Assembly (NCBI RefSeq): GCF_015354055.1
Contig: NZ_JACHTM010000001.1
Span: 310,001 to 374,000 of the forward strand
Source of the DNA: Thermaurantiacus tibetensis
Lineage (GTDB): Bacteria; Pseudomonadota; Alphaproteobacteria; Sphingomonadales; Sphingomonadaceae
Direction: 5' to 3'
Length of the DNA stretch: 64,000 bases
The position numbers were made by a program, and so were the translations under genes. The notes beneath the pieces were generated by a model. It had not been told where the DNA came from, made no database searches, and worked only from the letters and a program-made list of their open reading frames with translations. Every line of letters begins with the position of its first letter. Positions within the stretch are counted from its first letter, which is position 1. Positions 39,225 to 49,152 of this stretch are shown one piece after another.

Positions 39225-39953
39225 ATGAGGAATCCAAGCGAGGACGCCCTTCCTGTCATCGCCCTCGTCGACGACGATCGCCACATCCTCGCCTCGGTCA
39301 GCCTCGCGCTCCAGGCCGAAGGCTTCACCACCCGCGTCTATGCCGACGGCGAGACGGCGCTGCGCTCGCTCCTCGACAACCCGCCCGACCTTGCCGTCGT
39401 CGACATCAAGATGCCGCGCATGGACGGAACCGAGCTGCTGCGCCGGCTGCGCGAGCGCTCTGCGCTGCCGGTGATCTTCCTCACCTCGAAGGACACCGAG
39501 ATCGACGAGGCGCTCGGCCTTGCCATGGGCGCCGACGACTACATCGGCAAGCCCTTCTCCCACCGGCTCCTCGTCGAGCGCATCCGCGCCGTGCTGCGCC
39601 GCACGCAGCAGCGCGCGCACCCGGCCGGTGCGGCGGCCGAGACGCCGGCGCCGATGGTGCGCGGGCGGCTGACCATGGAGGCCGCGCGGCACCGGGTGAC
39701 GTGGGACGGTCACGAGATTGCGCTCACTGTCACCGAGTTTCTGATTCTCGATGCGCTCGCCCAGCGCCCCGGCTTCGTGAAGTCGCGCGAGGCGCTCATT
39801 GCGGTCGCCTACCCGGACGAGACCTATGTCGACGACCGCACGATCGACAGCCACATCAAGCGCCTCAGGAAGAAGTTCCGGGCGGTGGACCCGGGTTTCG
39901 CGGCGATCGAGACCCTCTACGGCGTCGGCTACCGGTTCGACCAGGATGCGTGA
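39225..39953 (+). CDS. chvI: Response regulator ChvI (OmpR family)
   Basis: The 242-residue regulator has a receiver domain (residues 10-125) with the acidic pocket VDDD, phospho-acceptor Asp60 ([11 protein letters not shown]), Thr in FLTSKD and Lys in IGKPFS, and a C-terminal winged helix (about 145-240; [47 protein letters not shown]). ChvI responds to acid and envelope stress and is linked to carbon use. The stop overlaps chvG by 8 nt. It starts at ATG, with no clear Shine-Dalgarno. Confidence 0.95.
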   Translation: MRNPSEDALPVIALVDDDRHILASVSLALQAEGFTTRVYADGETALRSLLDNPPDLAVVDIKMPRMDGTELLRRLRERSALPVIFLTSKDTEIDEALGLAMGADDYIGKPFSHRLLVERIRAVLRRTQQRAHPAGAAAETPAPMVRGRLTMEAARHRVTWDGHEIALTVTEFLILDALAQRPGFVKSREALIAVAYPDETYVDDRTIDSHIKRLRKKFRAVDPGFAAIETLYGVGYRFDQDA

Positions 39954-41607
39954 GCGAGCCGATGCGCCCCCCGCTCCGCCGGGGCCGAAGGCGGGGGGTG
40001 CCTCGGGGCGCCGGTCGCTCGCGCTCCGGATCCTCCTCGTCAACCTCGTAGCGCTCGTCGGCTTCGCCATCGGCGTCTTCTACCTCGACAGCTACCGCGA
40101 GCGGCTGCTCGCCACCCGGCAGGCCGAGATGGTGGCGCAGGGGCAGATTATCGCCCACCTGCTTGCCGGCGAGCCGGGGCGGGAGGCGGAGCGGATCGCG
40201 CGGCTCGCGCTTCCGCGCGGCACGCGCGTGCGCCTCTACGGACCCGACGGCGCGCTTCTCGCCGACAACTGGCGCGACCCGGCCATGCCGCGGTTCGTGC
40301 TCGAGGACCCCACCACGGCCGGCTTTCGCCGCCAGAGCGCGCGCACGCTCGACCGCTTCATCGAGATCGCAAGCTTCGGCGCCCGGCTGCCGCTGTGGGA
40401 GGAGCCGGCCGTCGACAGGCTCGAAAGCTGGCCGGAGGCGCGCGCGGCCGCGCGCTCCGGCGAGCCGCAGTCCTCGGCCCGGCGGACGGCCGACGGCGCG
40501 GTCGTGCTGTTCGCCGCCGTGCCGCAGCGGTCGCCGCAAGCGGAGATCCCCTCGGCGTCCGGCGCGATCCTGCTCATGGCCAATGCGGGCGACCTCGTCG
40601 AGCAGGTCCGGCAGGAGCGGGAGCAGACGTTCAAGCTGTTCCTCGCGCTGCTGGCCGCGAGCCTGCTCCTCTCCGTCTATCTCGCCCGCACCATCGTGCG
40701 CCCGCTCGGCGAGCTGGCGCTGGCCGCAAGCCGGGTCCGTCGCGGCCGCGACCGGGACGTCGAGATCCCGCGCTACCCCGGGCGCCGCGACGAGATCGGC
40801 CGCCTGGCCCGGGCGCTCGCCGACATGACGGCGGCGCTGCGCCAGCGAATCGATGCGACCGAGAGCTTCGCGGCCGATGTCGCCCACGAGCTCAAGAACC
40901 CGCTCGCGAGTCTCAGAAGCGCGGTCGAGGCCCTGGGCTCGGTCAGGCGCAGCGAGGATCGCGACCGGCTTTTCGCCCTCATCGCCGCCGATGTCGAGCG
41001 GATCGACCGGCTCATCCTCGACATCTCGGCCGCCTCGCGGCTCGACGCGGAGCTGACCCGGATCGAGCCGGCCCTGGTCGATCTCGGGGTCTTCGTGCGC
41101 GACATGGCGCGGGCGCTCATGCTCGTACCGCCCTGGTCGGGTCGGCTGCGCCTTGTCGTCGACGCGCCGCTGGAAGGGGAGGCGCTGGCCATGGCCGAGC
41201 GCGGGAGGCTGGAGCAGGTGCTCGCGAACCTTCTCGACAATGCCGCCAGCTTCTCCCCCGAGGGCGGGACGGTCCGGATCACGCTGGCCTGCAGCGCCGG
41301 GCGCGTGCGCCTGTCGGTCGAGGACGAGGGGCCGGGGGTCGATCCGCGCTATGCCGAGACCATCTTCGAGCGATTCTACACCGAGCGGCCCGAGGGCGAA
41401 TCCTACGGGACGCACAGCGGGCTCGGGCTCTCGATCGCGCGCTCGATCGTCGAGGCGTTCGACGGCCGGCTGTTCGTGACCGCACGCCCCGACGGGCGTC
41501 GCGGCGCCTGCTTCGTCGTCGAGCTGCCGCACGCGTCCCGCGCCGCTGCCGGGCCGCCCGGAAAGGGCGCGCGCGCTGCCGCGTCCGGCCTTGGCGTTGC
41601 GGCGTGA
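39946..41607 (+). CDS. chvG: Sensor histidine kinase ChvG
   Basis: This 553-residue kinase has two membrane helices (residues about 27-48 and 230-250) around a periplasmic sensor domain of about 180 residues, then HAMP (about 250-300), HisKA with phospho-His314 in [16 protein letters not shown], and HATPase with N box [27 protein letters not shown] and [17 protein letters not shown]. In alphaproteobacteria the partner ExoR restrains the periplasmic domain; exoR is not in this window. Overlaps chvI by 8 nt and hprK by 4 nt. Confidence 0.95.
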   Translation: MRERADAPPAPPGPKAGGASGRRSLALRILLVNLVALVGFAIGVFYLDSYRERLLATRQAEMVAQGQIIAHLLAGEPGREAERIARLALPRGTRVRLYGPDGALLADNWRDPAMPRFVLEDPTTAGFRRQSARTLDRFIEIASFGARLPLWEEPAVDRLESWPEARAAARSGEPQSSARRTADGAVVLFAAVPQRSPQAEIPSASGAILLMANAGDLVEQVRQEREQTFKLFLALLAASLLLSVYLARTIVRPLGELALAASRVRRGRDRDVEIPRYPGRRDEIGRLARALADMTAALRQRIDATESFAADVAHELKNPLASLRSAVEALGSVRRSEDRDRLFALIAADVERIDRLILDISAASRLDAELTRIEPALVDLGVFVRDMARALMLVPPWSGRLRLVVDAPLEGEALAMAERGRLEQVLANLLDNAASFSPEGGTVRITLACSAGRVRLSVEDEGPGVDPRYAETIFERFYTERPEGESYGTHSGLGLSIARSIVEAFDGRLFVTARPDGRRGACFVVELPHASRAAAGPPGKGARAAASGLGVAA

Positions 41608-42068
41608 CCCGGCTCGATCTGCACGCAACCGCCGTCCTCCTGCCCGCGGGCGGCCTCCTCCTCCTGGGGCGGCCGGGGGCGGGCAAGTCGGACCTCGCCT
41701 TTCGCCTGGTTGAGCAGGGCGCCATGCTGGTGGCCGACGACCGGGTGGAGCTTCGGGTCCATGGCGACGGCGGGATCGAGGCGGCGCCGCCCCCGCGCCT
41801 TGCCGGTCTCCTCGAGCTGCGCGGGGTGGGCATCCTGCGGCTGCCCTGGCGGGCGCCGGCGGCGCTCAGGCTTGCGCTCGACCTCGACCGGGAGCCTGAG
41901 CGGCTGCCGCCGCCACCGGCCGAATGGCCCCGCCTGGCGTTCGGCCCTGCTTCCTTGCCGGTGCTCGGCTTCCGGCCGTTCGAGGCCTCGGCTCCGGCCA
42001 AGGCCCTTGCCGCGCTTGCACGCGCAACCGACATGGACAGGCATGGACCGGCCCGTGACCCCCGATGA
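41604..42068 (+). CDS. hprK: Short HPr kinase/phosphorylase
   Basis: The 154-residue protein corresponds only to the C-terminal kinase domain of Firmicutes HprK; this is the normal alphaproteobacterial form. It has the P-loop LLLGRPGAGKSDLAFRL and VADDRVELR (metal/catalytic Asp); the latter half (LAGLLELRGVGILRLP) matches the K3 loop. It phosphorylates and dephosphorylates HPr on serine, joining carbon state to regulation. GTG start overlapping the chvG stop. It overlaps the rapZ start by 26 nt. Confidence 0.93.
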   Translation: MTRLDLHATAVLLPAGGLLLLGRPGAGKSDLAFRLVEQGAMLVADDRVELRVHGDGGIEAAPPPRLAGLLELRGVGILRLPWRAPAALRLALDLDREPERLPPPPAEWPRLAFGPASLPVLGFRPFEASAPAKALAALARATDMDRHGPARDPR

Positions 42069-43005
42069 CCCGCAGCAGGAGGACGGGCGGGGGCCCGGGC
42101 GGATGGCGCTTGCCGGCGCGCCGCACGTGGTCGTGACGGGGCTTTCGGGGGCCGGCAAGTCCACGGCGCTCAGGGCACTGGAGGACGCGGGCTACGAGGC
42201 GGTCGACAACCTCCCCCTCTCGCTCCTGCCCGCCCTCCTCGCCGTCGAGGACCCGCACCCGGTGGCCGTCGGCGTCGACAGCCGCACGCGCGCCTTCGCG
42301 CCCGAGGCGCTCCTTGCCCGGATTGCCGAGCAGGCGGCGGGCGGCCGGCCGATCCGGCTTCTTTTCCTCGACTGCGCGGATGCCGAGCTCGTCCGCCGCT
42401 TCGGCGAGACGCGGCGGCCGCACCCGCTGGCGCCCGACCGGCCGGTTGCCGACGGCATTGCCCGCGAGCGCGAGGTGCTGGCGCCGCTGCGGCTGGCCGC
42501 CGACCTGGTGCTGGATACGTCGGACTCGAGCCCGCACGACTTGCGCCGGCTGGTCCGCGAGCGACTGGTCTCGGATGCGCCCGGTCCTCTCACCCTCACC
42601 ATCACGAGCTTCGGCTATTCCCGAGGGCTCCCGCGCGACGCCGACCTCGTCTTCGACATGCGGTTCCTGAAGAACCCGCACTGGGATCCGGAGCTCCGGC
42701 CCTTGGACGGTCTCGACCCGGCGGTTGTCGCCCATGTCCGCGCCGACCCGCTCTTCGCGCCGGCCTTCGAACGCCTGATGGCTTTGCTTTCGGAGCTGCT
42801 TCCCGGCTACAGGCGCGAGGGACGCGCCTACCTGACCATCGCGTTCGGCTGCACCGGCGGGCGGCATCGCTCGGTCGCCGTGGCGGAGTTGGTCGGAGAG
42901 GCGCTCGGCCGGTCGGGCTGGCCCAACCTGGTGGTGCACCGCGACCGCGGGCTCAGTGCGACCGAGGTGGCGCCCGCTCCGGCGGCAGGGAAGGGCATGG
43001 GATGA
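42043..43005 (+). CDS. rapZ: RapZ-family nucleotide-binding RNase adapter
   Basis: This 320-residue protein has the N-terminal P-loop VVTGLSGAGKSTALRALEDAGYEAVDNLP and a Walker B-like LLFLDCADAELVRRFGETRRPHPL, and the C-terminal domain SFGYSRGLPRDADLVFDMRFLKNPHW and IAFGCTGGRHRSVAVAE. In E. coli RapZ guides RNase E to the GlmZ sRNA; the alphaproteobacterial role is less clear but the gene sits in the PTS cluster. About 30 extra residues precede the P-loop, so a later GTG start (42055) is possible. Confidence 0.93.
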   Translation: MDRPVTPDDPQQEDGRGPGRMALAGAPHVVVTGLSGAGKSTALRALEDAGYEAVDNLPLSLLPALLAVEDPHPVAVGVDSRTRAFAPEALLARIAEQAAGGRPIRLLFLDCADAELVRRFGETRRPHPLAPDRPVADGIAREREVLAPLRLAADLVLDTSDSSPHDLRRLVRERLVSDAPGPLTLTITSFGYSRGLPRDADLVFDMRFLKNPHWDPELRPLDGLDPAVVAHVRADPLFAPAFERLMALLSELLPGYRREGRAYLTIAFGCTGGRHRSVAVAELVGEALGRSGWPNLVVHRDRGLSATEVAPAPAAGKGMG

Positions 43006-43406
43006 TCGGTCTCGTTCTGGTGACCCACGGCCGGATCGGCGCGGAGTTCCTCGCCGCGCTCGAGCATATCGTGGGCGCCCAGCCGCAGTGCCGGGCAATC
43101 ACGATCGACGCCTCCGACGACATGGAGGCCAAGCGCGCCGAGATCGCGGCGGCGGCGGCCGAGGTCGACAGCGGCGAGGGCGTCATCCTGCTTACCGATA
43201 CCTTCGGCGGCACGCCCTCAAATCTCGCCATTTCGCTGCTCGGCCGCGACCGGCTGGAAGTGATCGCCGGCGTCAACCTCCCCATGCTCATCAAGCTCGC
43301 GAGCGTGCGGAAGACGAAGGGCGTGTCCGAGGCGGCCGATCTCGCCCAGGAGGCGGGCCGCAAATACATCTCGGTGGCAAGCCGCCTCCTCGGGGAGGCT
43401 GCCTGA
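43002..43406 (+). CDS. PTS EIIA component, mannose/fructose (ManX) type
   Basis: The 134-residue EIIA has the phosphorylated His9 in VLVTHGRIG and the strand/loop GVILLTDTFGGTPSNLAISLL characteristic of the mannose-type IIA. No EIIB, IIC or IID lies nearby, so it is a regulatory phosphocarrier of the PTS-Ntr-like alphaproteobacterial system and probably not a transporter part. It overlaps rapZ by 4 nt and is 2 nt from the HPr gene. Confidence 0.94.
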   Translation: MIGLVLVTHGRIGAEFLAALEHIVGAQPQCRAITIDASDDMEAKRAEIAAAAAEVDSGEGVILLTDTFGGTPSNLAISLLGRDRLEVIAGVNLPMLIKLASVRKTKGVSEAADLAQEAGRKYISVASRLLGEAA

Positions 43407-43408
43407 GC

Positions 43409-43684
43409 TTGAGCGCCGCAGGGCCGGTCGAGGTCGTCATCCGCAACCGGCGCGGGCTCCATGCCCGGGCAAGCGCCCGGTTCGTCAGGCTCGCAAGCCA
43501 GTTCGGTGCGACCGTCCATGTCGCGAAGGACGGCCAGGAGGTGCTCGGCACCTCGATCATGGGCCTCCTCATGCTGGGGGCCGCCATGGGCGAAGCGATC
43601 GTCATCCGCGCCGAGGGCGAGGATGCCGAGGCCGCGGTCGAGGCCCTGCGCGCGCTCGTCGAGAGCCGCTTCGGCGAGGACTAG
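43409..43684 (+). CDS. Phosphocarrier protein HPr
   Basis: The 91-residue HPr has the EI-phosphorylated His18 (RRGLHARASARFV) and the HprK target Ser49 (VLGTSIMGLLMLGA), so both regulatory sites are kept. TTG start with GGGGAGG 11 nt upstream. EI (ptsP or ptsI) is not in the window. Its TAG stop overlaps the bfr stop on the other strand: the four bases CTAG at 43681-43684 serve both genes. Confidence 0.94.
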   Translation: MSAAGPVEVVIRNRRGLHARASARFVRLASQFGATVHVAKDGQEVLGTSIMGLLMLGAAMGEAIVIRAEGEDAEAAVEALRALVESRFGED

Positions 43685-44160
43685 CTGCCGGCCGGCTCCG
43701 ACTGGAGCTGCAGGTAGTTCTGCAGGCCCATCTGCGCGATCATCTCCTGCTGCGTCTCGATGAAGTCGACATGCTCTTCCTCAGCATCCAGAATCGAGAC
43801 GAAGAGCTCGCGCGAGACGAAGTCGCGCACGCTCTCGCAGTGGAGGATGGCGTCCTTGAGAAGCGCGATCGCCTCGTGCTCAAGCTCGAGATCGGCGTTC
43901 AGGATCTCTGGCACGTTCTCGCCGATTCGCAGGCGATTGAGTGCCTGCAGGTTGGGCAGGCCCTCGAGGAACAGGATGCGCTCGATGAGACGGTCGGCAT
44001 GCTTCATCTCATCGAGAGACTCGTGATACTCGTACTTCGCCAGCTTGCGGATGCCCCAGTTGTCGAGCATCCGGTAGTGCAGGAAATACTGGTTGATGGC
44101 GGTGAGCTCGCCTTTCAGCACCGCATTCAGATACTCGATGACCTTCGGGTCGCCCTTCAC
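43681..44160 (-). CDS. bfr: Bacterioferritin
   Basis: The 159-residue iron-storage protein has the ferroxidase ligands in KGELTAINQYFLHYRM (Glu18 region), YHESLDEMKHADRLIERILFLEG (Glu, His) and LDAEEEHVDFIETQ, and the heme-ligand Met52 position in DEMKHAD. It forms a 24-mer. GTG start with AAGGAG 7-8 nt upstream. It is divergent from ileS with a 160-nt, AT-richer gap that must hold both promoters. Iron control by Irr or Fur is likely, but no clear box was found. Confidence 0.95.
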   Translation of the reverse strand: MKGDPKVIEYLNAVLKGELTAINQYFLHYRMLDNWGIRKLAKYEYHESLDEMKHADRLIERILFLEGLPNLQALNRLRIGENVPEILNADLELEHEAIALLKDAILHCESVRDFVSRELFVSILDAEEEHVDFIETQQEMIAQMGLQNYLQLQSEPAGS

Positions 44161-44320
44161 GGCCTGTCTCCTTCTCGGACTTCCACCGTCAGATATCGCG
44201 CCCATGGCTCGAGCGCAAGCCTAAGGGGCTGAAAAGTCTTTATTTTCTAGCGTTTCGCAGTCGCGTTCGCAAAAATCGCGCTGGAATCCCCGGGCAAGGC
44301 TTCTAGAAGGCGCTTCCATC
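44161..44320. promoter_or_regulatory. Divergent promoter region of bfr and ileS
   Basis: This 160-nt gap between start codons has an AT-rich centre (44230-44275) and, 11 nt before ileS, the perfect 10-bp palindrome CTTCTAGAAG (44300-44309). No T-box or known riboswitch pattern is seen. Promoter positions were not assigned. Confidence 0.4.
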
Positions 44321-47098
44321 ATGGACGCGACGCGACAGGCAGGCGACTGGCGGGCCACCGTCTTCCTGCCGAAGACCGACTTTCCGATGAAGGCCGGCCT
44401 GCCGGAGACCGAGCCGAGGCTGCTCGCCCGCTGGGAGGCAGAGGGTGCCTATGCCGCGCTCCGGGCGGCGCGCGGCGGGGCGCCGCGCTACATCCTCCAC
44501 GACGGCCCGCCCTACGCCAACGGCGACATGCACCTCGGGCACGCGATGAACCACATCTGGAAGGATCTGGTCATCCGCACCCGCTCGATGCTCGGCTTCG
44601 ACGCGCCCTATGTTCCCGGCTTCGATTGCCACGGCCTTCCCATCGAATGGCGCGTCGAGGAGCTGAACCGCGCCAAGGGGATTGAGAAAGGCGAGATTCC
44701 CCTCGCCGAGTTCCGCGCCCAGTGCCGGGCCTATGCCGCCCACTGGGTGGACGTGCAGCGCAGCCAGCTCAGGCGGCTCGGCATGTGGGGCGAGTGGGAC
44801 AACCCCTACCTCACCATGAGCTTCGACGCCGAGGCCGCGATCGCGCGCGAGCTTCTCAAGTTCGCCGAGACCGGCCAGATCTACCGCGGTGCCAAGCCGG
44901 TGATGTGGTCGCCCGTCGAGCAGACCGCGCTCGCCGAGGCCGAGGTCGAGTATGAAGACATCGTCTCGACCCAGGTGGATGTGGCCTTCGAGATCGTCGA
45001 GGCGCCCAACGCCCCCGAGCTGGTTGGCGCGCACGCCGTCATCTGGACGACGACGCCCTGGACGCTGCCGGTCAACCGCGCGCTCGCCTACGGGCCCGAG
45101 CTCGCCTACGCGCTCGTCGAGACGCAGGGCCGGCGGCTCGTCGTTGCCGAGGCGCTTCTCGAGGCGGTGCGCGGACGGCTCGGGGTGCCGCTCCCCGTCC
45201 TCGCCCGCCTGCCTGGCACGGCGCTCGCCGGGGCCGTCGCCCGCCACCCCTGGCACCATCTGGGCGGCGTCCTTGCGGAACCCCGGCCGCTCCTCCCCGG
45301 CGCCTTCGTCACCACCGATCAGGGCACCGGTCTCGTCCACCTCGCGCCCGACCATGGCGAGGACGACTTCGCGCTGTGCAGGGCCCACGGCATCGACCCG
45401 CTCTTTGTCGTCGGCCCCGATGGCACCTACCGCGCCGACTGGCCGGTCGTCGGCGGGGCCCACGTCTACAGGGTGAACGATCCGGACGGCCCCATCTGTT
45501 CAGCGCTCAGCGAGGCCGGCGCGCTGCTCGCGGCCTCGGCCGACTACCGCCACAGCTACCCCCACTCCTGGCGGTCGAAGAAGAAGCTCATCTACCGCTG
45601 CACGCCGCAGTGGTTCGTCCACATGGACAAGGACCTCGGCGACGGCACGACGCTCAGGCAGCGCGCGCTGAGGGCCATCGGCGAGACCCGCTGGATCCCG
45701 CCCAAGGCCGAGACCCGCATCCGCGCCATGGTCGAGGGCCGGCCCGACTGGGTGCTCTCGCGCCAGCGCGCCTGGGGGGTGCCGCTGCCGCTGTTCGTCA
45801 ACCGCGCAACCGGGGACTATCTCCGCGACCCCGAGGTCAACGCCCGGATCCTCGCCGCCTTCGAGGCGCATGGCGTGGACATCTGGTGGACCGCCGATCC
45901 GCAGACCTTCCTCGGCCATGCCCATGCCGCCGCCGACTTCGAGCAGGTGACGGATGTCGTCGATGTCTGGTTCGACTCGGGCTGCACCCACGCCTTCGTG
46001 ACCGAGACCCGCCTAAAGGCCGACCAGGCGGACCTCTACCTCGAGGGCTCCGACCAGCATCGGGGCTGGTTCCAGTCCTCGCTGCTCGAGGCCTGCGGCA
46101 CGCGCGGCCGCGCGCCCTACAGGGCGGTGCTCACCCACGGGATGACGCTGGACGAGCAGGGCCGGAAGATGTCGAAGTCGCTCGGCAACGTCATCGATCC
46201 CCTGAAGGTCATCGCCGAGAACGGTGCCGACGTGCTGCGGCTGTGGTGCGCAACCGTCGACTTCACCGAGGACACCCGCTTCGGCCCGACCGCGCTGAAG
46301 ACGACGGCCGACAGCTACCGGAAGTTCCGCAACACGCTGCGCTACCTCCTCGGCGCGCTCGCCGGCTTCACCGAGGCCGAGCGGGTCGCGGTTCCCGACA
46401 TGCCGCCGCTCGAGCGCTGGATCCACGCGCGCCTCGCCGCGCTCGATGCCGAGCTGCGCGCCCATGTCGAAGCCCACGCCTACGGGCGGATGGTGGCCGC
46501 GCTCGCCCGCTTCGTGAACGAGGATCTCTCCGCCTTCGCCTTCGATGTCTGCAAGGACAGCCTCTATTGCGACCCACCGGCGAGCCTGCGCCGCCGGGCC
46601 TGGCGCACCACGGTTGCAACCCTCTTCGACTGGCTCGTCACCTGGCTTGCGCCCGTCCTCGTCTTCACCGCCGAGGAAGCCTGGGGCCACCGCCACGGGC
46701 CCGAGGCCGGCTCGGTCCACCACCGGACCTATGCGCTGGTCGACCCGGCCTGGCGCGATCCGGCCCTCGAGGCTGCGATGGAGCGCGTGCTGGCGCTGCG
46801 CGCGGCCGCCTTCGATGCGCTGGAAGCGCTCCGGCGCGACAAGGCGATCGGAAGCTTCCTCCAGGCCGAGCTCGACGTCGCTGCGGCCGACCCGGCCGAC
46901 CGCGCCGCCTTCGCCAGCCTCGATCTTGCAGAGCTGCTGCTCGTCGCCGACGTCCGCGTCACGGAAGGGGAGGGCGAGCGGTTCGCGGTCTCGGCCTCCC
47001 GGACGCACCACGCCCGCTGCGACCGCTGCTGGCGCCACCTGCCGGACGTGGACCCGCAGTCGGGTCTCTGCACGCGGTGCGCGGAGGCCGTGGCGTGA
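44321..47098 (+). CDS. ileS: Isoleucyl-tRNA synthetase
   Basis: The 925-residue class I synthetase has DGPPYANGDMHLGHAMNH (HIGH-type motif), the CP1 editing domain with WTTTPWTLPVNRALA, a KMSKSLGNVIDP loop and the C-terminal zinc finger CDRCWRH...CTRC that marks the bacterial IleS type. Length is typical. lspA follows with a 4-nt overlap, the widespread ileS-lspA arrangement. Confidence 0.97.
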   Translation: MDATRQAGDWRATVFLPKTDFPMKAGLPETEPRLLARWEAEGAYAALRAARGGAPRYILHDGPPYANGDMHLGHAMNHIWKDLVIRTRSMLGFDAPYVPGFDCHGLPIEWRVEELNRAKGIEKGEIPLAEFRAQCRAYAAHWVDVQRSQLRRLGMWGEWDNPYLTMSFDAEAAIARELLKFAETGQIYRGAKPVMWSPVEQTALAEAEVEYEDIVSTQVDVAFEIVEAPNAPELVGAHAVIWTTTPWTLPVNRALAYGPELAYALVETQGRRLVVAEALLEAVRGRLGVPLPVLARLPGTALAGAVARHPWHHLGGVLAEPRPLLPGAFVTTDQGTGLVHLAPDHGEDDFALCRAHGIDPLFVVGPDGTYRADWPVVGGAHVYRVNDPDGPICSALSEAGALLAASADYRHSYPHSWRSKKKLIYRCTPQWFVHMDKDLGDGTTLRQRALRAIGETRWIPPKAETRIRAMVEGRPDWVLSRQRAWGVPLPLFVNRATGDYLRDPEVNARILAAFEAHGVDIWWTADPQTFLGHAHAAADFEQVTDVVDVWFDSGCTHAFVTETRLKADQADLYLEGSDQHRGWFQSSLLEACGTRGRAPYRAVLTHGMTLDEQGRKMSKSLGNVIDPLKVIAENGADVLRLWCATVDFTEDTRFGPTALKTTADSYRKFRNTLRYLLGALAGFTEAERVAVPDMPPLERWIHARLAALDAELRAHVEAHAYGRMVAALARFVNEDLSAFAFDVCKDSLYCDPPASLRRRAWRTTVATLFDWLVTWLAPVLVFTAEEAWGHRHGPEAGSVHHRTYALVDPAWRDPALEAAMERVLALRAAAFDALEALRRDKAIGSFLQAELDVAAADPADRAAFASLDLAELLLVADVRVTEGEGERFAVSASRTHHARCDRCWRHLPDVDPQSGLCTRCAEAVA

Positions 47099-47577
47099 CG
47101 CCGCGCGGCGCCTACGCGCTGGCCGCGCTCGTCTTCGGGCTCGACCAGCTCGCCAAGTGGTGGATCGTCGCCGTCGTGCGCCTCGAGGAACGCCTGACGA
47201 TCCCGGTGCTTCCGGTCTTCTCGCTCACCTGGGTCGAGAACCGCGGGGTCTCCATGGGCCTGCTTGCGGCCGACAGCGAGGTGGGCCGCTGGCTCCTGGT
47301 GCTGCTCACGGTCACCATTGCCGTGGTGGTCGCGCTCTGGATCCAGCGCGAGAAGCAGCTGCCCGAGCAGGCGGCGCTCGCGCTCGTGCTCGGCGGCGCG
47401 CTCGGCAACATCGTCGATCGGGTGCGCCTCGGCTTCGTCATCGACTTCGTCCATTTGCATGTCGGGCGCTGGTCCTTCTATGTGTTCAACGTGGCCGATG
47501 CGGCAATCAGCGTCGGGGTGTTCGTGCTGCTCGTCACGGCACTCCGCGCGCGCCCGGCCGTGAGGAAGGAAAGCTGA
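47095..47577 (+). CDS. lspA: Signal peptidase II (lipoprotein signal peptidase)
   Basis: LspA (160 residues) cleaves prolipoproteins in the inner membrane. It has four membrane helices, with the catalytic Asp pair in GGALGNIVDRVR (Asp) and FYVFNVADAAISVGV (Asp), and DQLAKWWIV in helix 1. GTG start overlapping ileS. It should process the lipoproteins found at 3326, 10550 and 47577. Confidence 0.96.
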   Translation: MTPRGAYALAALVFGLDQLAKWWIVAVVRLEERLTIPVLPVFSLTWVENRGVSMGLLAADSEVGRWLLVLLTVTIAVVVALWIQREKQLPEQAALALVLGGALGNIVDRVRLGFVIDFVHLHVGRWSFYVFNVADAAISVGVFVLLVTALRARPAVRKES

Positions 47578-48011
47578 TGCGCGCTGTCGTTCTCGCTCTT
47601 GCCGGGCTGGCCGTTGCCGGGTGCAGCGGCGGGCTCCTCGATCGCAAGCGGCCCGACGAGTTTGCCGTCGGCCGGCAGGCGCCGCTCGTCATCCCGCCCG
47701 ACTTCTCGCTGGTGCCGCCGCAGCCCGGCGCGCCCCGGCCGCTCGCGACGGACAGCCAGCAGCAGGCGCTCGAGGCCCTGTTCGGCCCGGGCGTGCGGCT
47801 GCCGCCGAAGTCGCCCGGCGAACTCAGCCTCCTCGAGGGCGCCCGGCTCCCGAACCCGGATCCGATGATCCGCAACTATGCCGGCGAGATGAAGGGGATG
47901 GCCAACCGGACCCAGGCGGTCGACAAGGGGGCGTTCCTGCGCGAGATCCTCGACGCGCCGCCCTTCACCCGCAACCCCGAGGTGGCGCGGCTCAGCATTC
48001 CCGGCGCCTAG
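47577..48011 (+). CDS. DUF3035 lipoprotein
   Basis: A 144-residue lipoprotein with lipobox LAVAGC (Cys about 16), followed by the DUF3035 pattern [27 protein letters not shown] and a C-terminal [11 protein letters not shown]3035 proteins are near-constant neighbours of lspA in alphaproteobacteria, and some are compared with the BAM complex lipoproteins; function is not settled. Its ATG shares one base with the lspA stop. Its stop overlaps that of mrp on the other strand through CTAG. Confidence 0.88.
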   Translation: MRAVVLALAGLAVAGCSGGLLDRKRPDEFAVGRQAPLVIPPDFSLVPPQPGAPRPLATDSQQQALEALFGPGVRLPPKSPGELSLLEGARLPNPDPMIRNYAGEMKGMANRTQAVDKGAFLREILDAPPFTRNPEVARLSIPGA

Positions 48012-49048
48012 GCCGGGCGGGCGTCCAGCAGCTCCCGCAGCCGGGCGGCGACGATGCCGAGCGCGTCGGCCACTGGCCCGGTCGCGAGCGGCGTGCCTGC
48101 ATCCGAGGCGGCGGTCACCGCCGGGTCGAGCGGCAGTTCGGCCAGCACCGGCGCGCCGAGGGCCGCTTCGAGGGCGGCAGGATCTGCCCTGCCGAAGGGG
48201 TGGAACGCCGTGCCGCCGGCGCCGTCGATCCTGGCCATGTTGGCAACCGTGCCGAGGATGGGGACGTCGAGCTGGCGGAAGAGCGCCGCAGCACGCCTCG
48301 CATCGGCCACGGCCAGCGCCTGGGGGGTGGAGACAAGCACCACCCCGGCCGGCCGCAGCTTCTGGGCAAGCGTGATCTGGATGTCGCCGGTGCCCGGAGG
48401 CATGTCGACGACGAGGGCGTCGAGCGGGCCCCAGTCGGCGCCCTCAGCCATCTGGACGAGCGCGCCGGCAATCATCGGCCCGCGCCAGGCGACCGCGCGG
48501 TCGGGGTCGGCCATCAGCCCCATGCCGAGCACCTTGAGGCCGTGTGCCTCGACCGGAAGCAGCCTTCGCTCCGGCGTCGCGGCCGCCCGCGTGCCGATGC
48601 CAAGCAGGATGTGGGCGGAGGGGCCGTGGATGTCGGCGTCGAGCAGGCCGACCGCCCAGCCCTGCCGGCGAAGTGCCAGCGCGAGGTTGGCGGCAACCGT
48701 CGACTTGCCGACCCCGCCCTTGCCGGAGGCGACGGCGACGACATGGCGGACCTGCGCGAGCCCGTCCACTTCGGGCGCAGGGCCCGCCTGGTGCCGCTCC
48801 GACGTCTGGATCACGCGGACCCGGGCGACGCCGGGCACTGCCCGCATCCGCCGGGTGATCTCGGCCTCGAGCGCCTGGGCCGCCCGGCCGGGGAGGCCGT
48901 CGATCGCGAGGATGGCGCTCGCGGTGCCGTCGGGCGCAAGCTTGACTCCGGTGACCCGGCCGGTCGCGACGACCGAGCCGCCGCCCAGCGGGTCGGGAAC
49001 GGCGGCCAGCGTCGCGCCGAGTGCAGTGCTGTCCGGGGGTGTGGTCAC
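48008..49048 (-). CDS. mrp: Mrp/NBP35-family Fe-S carrier ATPase
   Basis: The 346-residue P-loop protein delivers Fe-S clusters. It has an N-terminal MIP18-like part (residues about 1-85), the deviant Walker [33 protein letters not shown] and [12 protein letters not shown]. The region that often has CxxC in Mrp reads [18 protein letters not shown] with no cysteine, as in rhizobial Mrp. GTG start. It is divergent from hflK. Confidence 0.93.
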   Translation of the reverse strand: MTTPPDSTALGATLAAVPDPLGGGSVVATGRVTGVKLAPDGTASAILAIDGLPGRAAQALEAEITRRMRAVPGVARVRVIQTSERHQAGPAPEVDGLAQVRHVVAVASGKGGVGKSTVAANLALALRRQGWAVGLLDADIHGPSAHILLGIGTRAAATPERRLLPVEAHGLKVLGMGLMADPDRAVAWRGPMIAGALVQMAEGADWGPLDALVVDMPPGTGDIQITLAQKLRPAGVVLVSTPQALAVADARRAAALFRQLDVPILGTVANMARIDGAGGTAFHPFGRADPAALEAALGAPVLAELPLDPAVTAASDAGTPLATGPVADALGIVAARLRELLDARPA

Positions 49049-49152
49049 GTGGGCCTCGCAATCGCCGGAGCCTCCGCCTATATCCCGCCGTGAACCGGCC
49101 GCAATGGGAGGCGCCGCGCGCGGCGCCGCACGCGGCGACTCGGGAGTGGTGG

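Noticed and set aside
44161-44320. Possible T-box or iron-responsive box before ileS/bfr
   Set aside because: No T-box sequence is visible, and the palindrome CTTCTAGAAG does not match the Irr or Fur consensus I know.
48008-49048. Mrp without the C-terminal CxxC as an unusual loss
   Set aside because: Several alphaproteobacterial Mrp proteins lack this motif, so it is not special to this genome.
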